Assembly: GCA_031284645.1 (NCBI GenBank) | Contig: JAITXS010000108.1 | Span: forward strand, 1 to 9,135 | DNA: 9,135 nucleotides | From: Spirochaetaceae bacterium | GTDB lineage: Bacteria; Spirochaetota; Spirochaetia; Treponematales; Breznakiellaceae | Reading direction: 5' to 3' | Shown: positions 1-4,898 of the stretch, in pieces | How positions within the stretch are numbered: the stretch's first letter is position 1 | Layout: each line of letters starts with the position of its first letter | Notes under the pieces: model-generated | Told to the model about the DNA's origin: nothing | The model's database searches: none | What the model saw: the letters and a program-made list of their open reading frames with translations, nothing else | Program-made: the position numbers and the translations under genes

Positions 1-110
1 TTAATTTTTTTTTTTTGGTTTTTCTTTTGTTTTCCCCCCCCCCCCCCCCCCCCCATAGGCAGCTCAATAAATGGGATAACAAATCATACCTGCGGAGGAT
101 TGCGGCATGA
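1..110 (+). CDS. Possible C-terminal end of an upstream cluster gene (partial)
   Basis: One plus frame is open from the window start to a TGA at 108-110. After the low-complexity part, codons 54-107 read as an ordinary protein tail (HRQLNKWDNKSYLRRIAA). The stop overlaps the ATG of the next gene as ATGA (107-110), the same arrangement as at 1165-1168, which argues that this is a true gene end. The codons over the T and C tracts would give a Phe/Leu-rich then poly-Pro stretch that does not look like normal protein, so that part may be artefact or out of frame. The product cannot be recognised from 18 residues; position suggests a sugar-nucleotide or surface-polysaccharide gene. Confidence 0.35.
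   Translation, partial: NFFFLVFLLFSPPPPPPHRQLNKWDNKSYLRRIAA
5..54. repeat. Homopolymer tracts T12 and C21 at window start
   Basis: Positions 5-16 are 12 consecutive T, followed by a T-rich stretch with a few G and C, then 21 consecutive C at 34-54. No other run in the window comes close to this length. If real, a C21 tract inside or before a polysaccharide gene could act as a slippage-prone phase-variation switch. It could equally be a sequencing or assembly artefact near a contig end, which I consider at least as likely. Confidence 0.85.
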
Positions 111-118
111 TTTGTTAT
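76..118 (+). promoter_or_regulatory. Perfect 12-bp inverted repeat placing the start codon in a stem
   Basis: ATAACAAATCAT at 76-87 is the exact reverse complement of ATGATTTGTTAT at 107-118, with a 19-base spacer. In mRNA this would form a 12-bp AU-rich hairpin. The ribosome binding site GGAGG (94-98) lies in the loop and the epimerase AUG (107-109) lies in the descending stem. A ribosome translating the upstream frame up to its stop at 108-110 would open the stem, so the arrangement fits translational coupling. The structure is seen in the sequence; the regulatory role is inferred. It could also be a recombination site or a chance match. Confidence 0.5.
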
Positions 119-1168
119 AAAGCTGCCGACGAACGATTTGCAAATACAAATAGGATAATTAAAGAAGATATGGATAATATTTTAAAACAACCATTGGATT
201 GGATTGGATTTAAAGATAAATATGTATTAGTAACAGGCGGCACAGGGCTTGTAGGGTCGTATTGTATATGGATTTTACTTGCCATTGGCGCTAATGTGAT
301 TGCTTTAGTTAGAAATCGTGATAAAGCTGAAAAACTATTTGGAAATTCTGTTGACTATATAGTCGGTGATGTTTCCGTTCCATTTGAATGCAATAAAAAT
401 TTAGACTATGTAATCCATGCAGCCGGAATTATTAGCAGAATTAGTTGGAAAAACACGCCTGTTGATGTGCTTGAAGTTAATGCAATGTCAACATATTATT
501 TGTTAAAAAACGCTGTTAAAAATAAAGTTAAAAAATTTTTATATATTTCGTCAAATGCGGTATATGGAAATTCTGGTAATCATAATGGAATCTTGGAAGA
601 GAATGACTATGGATATATAGATATCCAAAATGTTGGAAGTACGTATGCCATGTCCAAGAAATTCTCAGAAACTTTGTGTATAGACTTTACCCAACAATAT
701 GGTTTAGATACAGCTATATTAAGAATCCCTACTATTTATGGGGCGATGCAAGGGGCTGAGAGTGGAAATACAATTCCTCAGTTTATAGAAGATGCTTTGA
801 GTAATAAAGACATTACTTTGCAATCAGATGGTTCCGCAATGAGAGCAAATATTTATTGCGCGGATGCTGTTTTAGCTATGTTTTGCGTGCTTTTAAAAGG
901 GGTTTCGGCTAAAGCATATAACGCGCAAAGCAAAAATAGTTTCTATTCCATAATTGATACAGCTAAAGCAATAGCTGAAATTGCTTCTAAATACGGATAT
1001 AAAATAAGTGTTAAAGCAAAAGAAAGGGATGAATTTAGCAAAACAAGCATAATAGGTTTAAACGACAAGTTGATAATTGATTTAGGCTATGAATCCCAAG
1101 TTTCTCTTAAAGAGGGGCTAGAAAGAACCATTGTACAAGCAATGAATAAAAAAGGTAGCGTACTATGA
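107..1168 (+). CDS. NAD-dependent sugar-nucleotide epimerase/dehydratase (extended SDR)
   Basis: Cytoplasmic enzyme of the extended short-chain dehydrogenase/reductase family, probably converting a nucleotide sugar for surface-polysaccharide synthesis. The Rossmann glycine motif TGGTGLVG is at residues 43-50, a conserved D-V at 88-89, HAAG at 104-107, the active-site serine region YISSNAVYG at 146-154, and the catalytic pair Y180-x3-K184 (YAMSK). LRIPTIYG (205-212) matches the family's substrate-side motif. At 353 residues it is full length. The start at 107 is supported by GGAGG at 94-98 (8-base gap) and by ATGA overlap with the preceding stop; an in-frame ATG at codon 22 (position 170) is possible, but residues before it resemble the usual family N-terminus. 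Its stop overlaps the next ATG by four bases. Substrate is not decidable: homologues include dTDP-glucose dehydratase-like, UDP-glucuronate decarboxylase-like and GDP-sugar enzymes. Markedly AT-rich relative to the ATPase genes. Confidence 0.88.
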   Translation: MICYKAADERFANTNRIIKEDMDNILKQPLDWIGFKDKYVLVTGGTGLVGSYCIWILLAIGANVIALVRNRDKAEKLFGNSVDYIVGDVSVPFECNKNLDYVIHAAGIISRISWKNTPVDVLEVNAMSTYYLLKNAVKNKVKKFLYISSNAVYGNSGNHNGILEENDYGYIDIQNVGSTYAMSKKFSETLCIDFTQQYGLDTAILRIPTIYGAMQGAESGNTIPQFIEDALSNKDITLQSDGSAMRANIYCADAVLAMFCVLLKGVSAKAYNAQSKNSFYSIIDTAKAIAEIASKYGYKISVKAKERDEFSKTSIIGLNDKLIIDLGYESQVSLKEGLERTIVQAMNKKGSVL

Positions 1169-1487
1169 AAACAAACGGTTTAGAAAGTATAGGGTTCAAT
1201 AAATGGGAACGCTTTTTGCTTTCTACATATTTGTATGTAACATCTATAGGTTGGAAATTGTTGGATATTTGTCTTGAATTTATACGTAGAGTTGTGTTTA
1301 GTCTACGCATGAAACATTTTGGAACAGGTGATTATACCTCGCTTGATTTATCTCACACGGGTGGGAGTATAACTATAGGTGAAAGAGCGGTTATTGCTGC
1401 TGGTTCTGTCGTTGTTGAAAATATTGAGCCGTGGGTGGTGTGTCGGCAAAAAAAATAAAAGAGCGAGAGTTAAGAAATGCAAACTAA
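1165..1487 (+). pseudogene. Decayed hexapeptide-repeat (LbH) acyltransferase
   Basis: The uninterrupted reading (1165-1458) is only 97 residues, about half the usual length of WbbJ/LpxA-like O-acetyltransferases. Residues 1-53 look like the helical N-terminus of this family. Residues 57-68 (YTSLDLSHTGGS) resemble the segment that normally sits two-thirds along, and residues 69-91 (ITIGERAVIAAGSVVVENIE then PWVV) are the last hexapeptide turns. The central left-handed helix, which carries the active site, is missing. The end is also frameshifted: after VVC the open frame reads RQKK-stop, but the frame starting at 1443 reads SAKKIKERELRNAN and stops at 1485-1487, which is the family's normal PAKKI-type C-terminus. 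The original gene therefore overlapped the next one by 11 bases. I infer at least one and probably two internal deletions plus a frameshift. The product cannot be an active transferase. Confidence 0.75.
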
Positions 1488-2430
1488 AAAAACAAGAAAA
1501 CTTAGTATTGTCATTCCCACGTATAACGAGGAAATGAATGTTATTCCGATAAGCGAAGCGCTTGTCAGCATGTTAGAGAATGATTTGCCTGAGTATGACT
1601 ACGAAATTATCTTTATTGATAATTGTTCAAAAGATGGCACTCAAGCCTTACTTTCCGAAATCTGTGAAAAAAATAAAAGAATTAAGGCAATATTTAATGC
1701 AAAAAATTTTGGCGGTAACAATTCTTCATTTTATGGACTTTTGCAATCAAGTGGAGATTGCACAATATTGACAGTTGCTGATTTTCAAGAACCGATAGAT
1801 ATGATACCTGTGTTTGTGAAAGAATGGGAAAAAGGAACCAAAATAGTTATTGGAATAAAAACAAGCAGCAAAGAAAACAGGTTTATGCGTTTTATAAGGA
1901 CTTGCTATTATAAAGCCATTAAGAAATTGTCTGATGTAGAACAAATAGAACATTTCATGGGTTTTGGCTTATATGATAAAACGTTTATTTCTATTTTGCA
2001 GAATTTAAACGATTCTATGCCTTTTTTACGTGGTCTTGTGGCAGAGCTTGGTTTTAAACGAAAAGAAATTCCTTATCAACAGCAGCAGCGCCGTGCCGGA
2101 AAGAGTAAATACAATTTGTATCGGCTATACGATCTAGCTATGATTAGTTTTACTTCTTACACCAAAATAGGATTGCGCCTTGCTACTATGCTCGGATTCT
2201 TTGTTTCCGTTATAAGTGTCATCATTGCACTTGTATATTTTGTCTTAAAACTTATTAATTGGGACGCTTTCCCAACAGGAAACGCCCCAATCCTTATTGG
2301 TGTTTTTGTTCTCGGTGGCCTGCAAATATTTTTTATAGGTTTAGTCGGCGAATATATTTTGTCTATTAACAACCGTGTAATGAATAGACCTCTTGTAATT
2401 GAAGAAGAGAGGATTAATTTTGGGAGCTGA
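1477..2430 (+). CDS. GtrB/DPM-like family 2 glycosyltransferase with two membrane segments
   Basis: Probable polyprenyl-phosphate glycosyltransferase, which loads a sugar from a nucleotide donor onto a lipid carrier at the inner face of the cytoplasmic membrane. The GT-A domain starts with LSIVIPTYNEE (9-19), followed by the first nucleotide-binding acid in FIDNCSKDGT (46-55), NFGGNNSS (77-84), and ADFQEP (101-106), which stands where the family has the D-L-Q-D-P metal motif. QRRAGKSKYNL (204-214) is the conserved R-x-G-x-S-K-Y signature. Two hydrophobic segments at about 230-258 and 270-297 form the usual C-terminal membrane hairpin. Length 317 is normal. ATG 1477 has only a weak purine-rich site upstream and lies within the original end of the acyltransferase gene, so it was probably translated by coupling. 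The acceptor sugar and cell-surface product cannot be told. This is the last gene of the sugar cluster before the transposon scar. Confidence 0.9.
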   Translation: MQTKKTRKLSIVIPTYNEEMNVIPISEALVSMLENDLPEYDYEIIFIDNCSKDGTQALLSEICEKNKRIKAIFNAKNFGGNNSSFYGLLQSSGDCTILTVADFQEPIDMIPVFVKEWEKGTKIVIGIKTSSKENRFMRFIRTCYYKAIKKLSDVEQIEHFMGFGLYDKTFISILQNLNDSMPFLRGLVAELGFKRKEIPYQQQQRRAGKSKYNLYRLYDLAMISFTSYTKIGLRLATMLGFFVSVISVIIALVYFVLKLINWDAFPTGNAPILIGVFVLGGLQIFFIGLVGEYILSINNRVMNRPLVIEEERINFGS

Positions 2431-2450
2431 CAAGAGGTGTAGGCATTTAA

Positions 2451-2476
2451 TGAGCGTGTCAGAATTTTTGTGTAAA
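2451..2476. repeat. Possible IS256-family terminal sequence
   Basis: GTGTCAGAATTTTTGTGTAA (2456-2475) lies just beyond the transposase stop codon (2491-2493, minus strand), where the 3' end of the element should be. The GTGTAAA-like core next to a T run resembles IS256-family termini as I remember them. I find no inverted partner near 3000-3060, which fits loss of the other end. The window does not show a target duplication. Confidence 0.3.
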
Positions 2477-2490
2477 TGGCAATTCATTAT

Positions 2491-3022
2491 TTAGAGCGGA
2501 ACTCGTTCATTGCCAAAAATAATGGCGAATTGGTTGAGCTCCAGTTGCCGGTTCTGCCATTCCTTCACTTCTTCCAGTACCGCTGTAGTGACACGGCTTA
2601 TCAGTTCAGGCGAGACTTCCACATTATATATTTTTTCCAGGTGCGATTTAATAATATCCCGGTCGGTCATCCAAAAAGAATACATCGAAATGACCTAGTC
2701 GTTAAATTATAGGGAGCCGTCTTTGGCGTTTCTCGCCAGTATCTTTGGTTCGAACATTCCACGGTTCTGTGGCACCTGTATTACGGCGCTCTGGTTCTCT
2801 GTCAGGACGGTCTTTTCACTGTAACCATTTCGACTGTCCCCGGAATTGTCTCCAGCGCTGGAATTCTTTCCATAACCCAAAATGTTCGTCCTTTTCGGCC
2901 TTCGTAACCCGGCTTAGCAACTTCTCTGTCAGCTGCTTTAATAATCCTTCCTGACCCAGGATTTCTTCCCGGGTCATTTCTTTAAGGTCTATTTGACCGA
3001 TCAGATCCTTCTCTTTACCAAA
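2491..3022 (-). pseudogene. IS256-family transposase remnant lacking its catalytic core
   Basis: Read leftward, the piece begins near 3022 with KDLIGQIDLKEMTREEILG and continues to TKAEKDEHFG, typical of the IS256 N-terminal region. An extra base near 2876-2882 shifts the frame. The next frame gives GYGKNSSAGDNSGDSRNGYS and then KTVLTENQSAVIQVP, the family's signature segment. Two in-frame stops follow (complement of 2707-2709 and 2695-2697) before SMYSFWMTDRDIIKSHLEKI and EVSPELISRVTTAVLEEVKEW. After NRQLE (about 2540) the sequence jumps to LNQFAIIFGNERVPL-stop, which matches the extreme C-terminus of IS256 transposases. The intervening DDE catalytic domain is deleted. The N-terminus is also cut off at the border with the IS630 remnant. 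With about 175 codons instead of about 400, it cannot work. Assignment to the family is confident. Confidence 0.85.
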
Positions 3023-3023
3023 T

Positions 3024-4140
3024 ATCAAATACAGGGTTACCCTCACGGGGGAAGAACGGAAAGAACTGAAGAAGCTGATAAGTACCGGGAGGACTGCCGG
3101 CTATCGCATCCGTCATGCACAGATACTCTTGGCCCTGGATGAGATCGCGGAGAATGAAAGGTGGACAGACAGGAAAATTGCCGCCGCCTATGGAACCCAT
3201 GAGCGAACCATCGGCATACTCAGGAAACGATTTGTCCAGGAGGGGTTTGAATCCGCTCTGGAACGGAAGCAGCGGGAATTCCCGCCGGTTATAAAAATAG
3301 ACGGGGAAAAGGAAGCGAAGATAATCGCCGTAACTTGTAGCGCAGCCCCGGAAGGGCAGAGCCGGTGGACCCTGCAATTACTGGCCGAGAAGGTCGTTGC
3401 ATTAGGAATCATGGAAAGCATTTCCCCGACCGCCATAGGGAACCTGTTAAAAAAAACAACCTTAAGCCATGGCTACAAAAGCAATGGTGCATCCCCAAGG
3501 CGTCAGATGAGTTTGTAGCACGCATGGAGGATGTCTTAGACGTCTATACGCTTCCCTATAATGAAAAACGTCCGGTGGTATGTCTTGATGAAACCGGCAG
3601 CTTATCGGGGAAATAACCCCGCAGCTCCCCCTTCAGCCTGACCGGACTGCCATCCATGACTATCAATATGTGCGCAACGGGGTCGCCGATCTGTTCATGT
3701 TGTTTGAACCCCTGGCTGCCAAATGACAGGTCAAAGTAACCAAAACCCGGACTAAAGTCGATTTTGCTCACTGCCTGAAAGACCTCTCAGATACATTCTA
3801 TCCAAAGGCCGATAAAATCATCCTGGTTATGGATAAGCTCAATACCCATTCCCTGGCTTCGCTGTACACTGCATTTCCTCCCGCAGAGGCCCGGCGTCTG
3901 GCCAAACGATTTGAAATTCATTACACCCCAAAGCATGCTTCATGGCTTGATATGGCGGAGATAGAAATCGGGGTGATGAGTCGTCAGTGTTTATCACGAA
4001 GGATTGCATCCATAGAGGAAATGAATTCCCGGGTACAGGCATGGGTTTCGGATTGAAATGATCGCCACGATACGGTTCACTGGCATTTTACTACCACCGA
4101 CACCAGAATTAAGCTTCATCATTTATATCCCAAAATTTAA
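3024..4140 (+). pseudogene. IS630-family transposase, frameshifted and with internal stops
   Basis: Nearly complete IS630/Tc1-mariner-type DDE transposase spread over three frames. KYRVTLTGEERKELKKLIST starts at 3027 (the codon before is ATC, perhaps a lost ATG). The helix-turn-helix region runs through DRKIAAAYGTHERTIGILRK to GNLLKK at the A8 run 3449-3456. There the frame shifts by -1 into NNLKPWLQKQWCIP and CLDET; the first catalytic Asp codon is 3587-3589. About four bases are missing near 3593-3597, shifting the frame into QLIGEITPQLPL, NGVADLFMLFEPLAAK, a TGA at 3724-3726, then VMDKLNTH (second Asp, 3832-3834) and SWLDMAEIEIGV (catalytic Glu, 3958-3960). A second TGA at 4054-4056 interrupts the tail, which reads on as TVHWHFTTTDTRIKLHHLYP to TAA 4138-4140. 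Both TGAs probably replaced CGA arginine codons. Inactive. Confidence 0.88.
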
Positions 4141-4247
4141 ACTTTTTGGAGTAGTAGTAGGGTTTAGACCCTCCCCCCGGCGGGTACTGCCACTTCCACC
4201 TTCTGATTTTTTTTGATAAACTTGTTAAAAAGGGATGGGAAATATTT
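4141..4247. other. Gene-free leader upstream of atpE
   Basis: This stretch separates the IS630 remnant from the ATPase genes. It contains AGGGT-TTAG-ACCCT (a 5-bp stem, around 4159-4172), a short C/G-rich patch (about 4172-4183), a T8 run at 4207-4214, and the purine-rich ribosome binding site AGGGATGGGA at 4231-4240, seven bases before the atpE ATG. It may include the right end of the IS630 element. I could not make out a convincing -35/-10 pair, so where the ATPase promoter lies is unknown. Confidence 0.6.
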
Positions 4248-4898
4248 ATGGAAGAATTATCATCCACCGCAAAATTAGACAAGCAGATTTTTGACGATGC
4301 GCGCCGCAAGGCGGAAAAGATACAAAAAAACACTGAAACGGAGATTGCCGCGACCAAGGAAAAGTGGGGCAGCAAACTTAAAGAGGCAATGTCAAAGGAA
4401 CAAGCGAAATTTTCTGCTCAAGTTACCGCATTTAAGGCGGAAACAGACGCAAGGCTTGCGCTGGATAAACGCCGGATTCAATGGAAAAAGACCGAAGAGG
4501 ACATTCAAACTGCGTCCGTGAATTTTGTATGCGGGACCGCGAGAGAAAAACTTCTGAACTATACAGAGGCTGTTTTTGCTCAACGTGTAGGGCATTGTTT
4601 TCAAGGTGATCTGTCCGTATTAAAGACTTCACCTGTTTCGCTGTCTTATACAGGAATAAGCCGTGTCGAGTTGGACGCCTTGTTAGAAAAAGTGTTAAAT
4701 CTTTCAGACTATTCACATTGGGACATTACCGAGCTTGCCCCCCGTTCTTGTTTTGGTGATCGGGATTTGAGGGTAGTACTGGATTTAAGTGATGTTTCTA
4801 TCACTGTTTCAATTGCGGCAGAAGCAGCGGAAATGCTGCTGGACAGGCGAACGGAATTAGTTTCCGCACTTTTCGGAAGGAGTCTTAATGAGCAATGA
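4248..4898 (+). CDS. atpE: V-type ATPase subunit E (peripheral stalk)
   Basis: Peripheral-stalk (stator) subunit that ties the A/B head to the membrane part of a V/A-type rotary ATPase on the cytoplasmic face. Residues about 8-95 are highly charged and rich in Lys, Glu and Ala with few prolines (for example DDARRKAEKIQKNTETEIAA), the expected long coiled coil. Residues about 100-210 form the globular C-terminal domain, which ends with the family's typical ELVSALFG (203-210). Length 216 is usual for subunit E. Sequence conservation in E is weak, so identification rests on this architecture plus its place directly before atpA. ATG 4248 follows a strong purine-rich site (4231-4240). The last 11 bases overlap atpA. 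In Treponema and Borrelia I recall a further small gene between E and A; it is absent here. Confidence 0.85.
   Translation: MEELSSTAKLDKQIFDDARRKAEKIQKNTETEIAATKEKWGSKLKEAMSKEQAKFSAQVTAFKAETDARLALDKRRIQWKKTEEDIQTASVNFVCGTAREKLLNYTEAVFAQRVGHCFQGDLSVLKTSPVSLSYTGISRVELDALLEKVLNLSDYSHWDITELAPRSCFGDRDLRVVLDLSDVSITVSIAAEAAEMLLDRRTELVSALFGRSLNEQ
4875..4882 (+). promoter_or_regulatory. Strong ribosome binding site deciding the atpA start
   Basis: GGAAGGAG lies five bases before ATG 4888, inside the end of atpE. It favours this start over the in-frame ATG at 4936 (codon 17), which has only a weak CAGGG upstream. Confidence 0.75.

Larger units (their letters stand above)
2451..4140. mobile_element. 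Composite insertion-sequence scar (IS256-type next to IS630-type)
   Basis: This 1.7-kb stretch between the sugar cluster and the ATPase genes consists almost entirely of two dead transposase genes oriented tail-outward, IS256-like on the minus strand and IS630-like on the plus strand. Their 5' coding ends meet at about 3010-3030 with no leader sequence between them. Neither element shows two intact ends. Outer limits are estimates. Confidence 0.7.

Noticed and set aside
3015..3377. Minus-strand open frame of 120 codons opposite the IS630 remnant
   Set aside because: The plus-strand frame reads as clear IS630 transposase over the same bases, so this is a shadow.
3724..4056. TGA read as an amino acid (recoded genetic code or selenocysteine)
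   Set aside because: atpE, atpA and the glycosyltransferase use TGA as their normal stop, and the IS630 gene also has frameshifts. Simple decay is enough.
4207..4246. Promoter for the ATPase genes around TTGATA (4213-4218)
   Set aside because: No suitable -10 box occurs 16-18 bases downstream; that position falls on the ribosome binding site.
4109..4375. Minus-strand open frame of 88 codons across the atpE leader
   Set aside because: It crosses from the IS630 tail through the leader into atpE antisense, with no protein-family signal. The plus-strand gene explains the region better.
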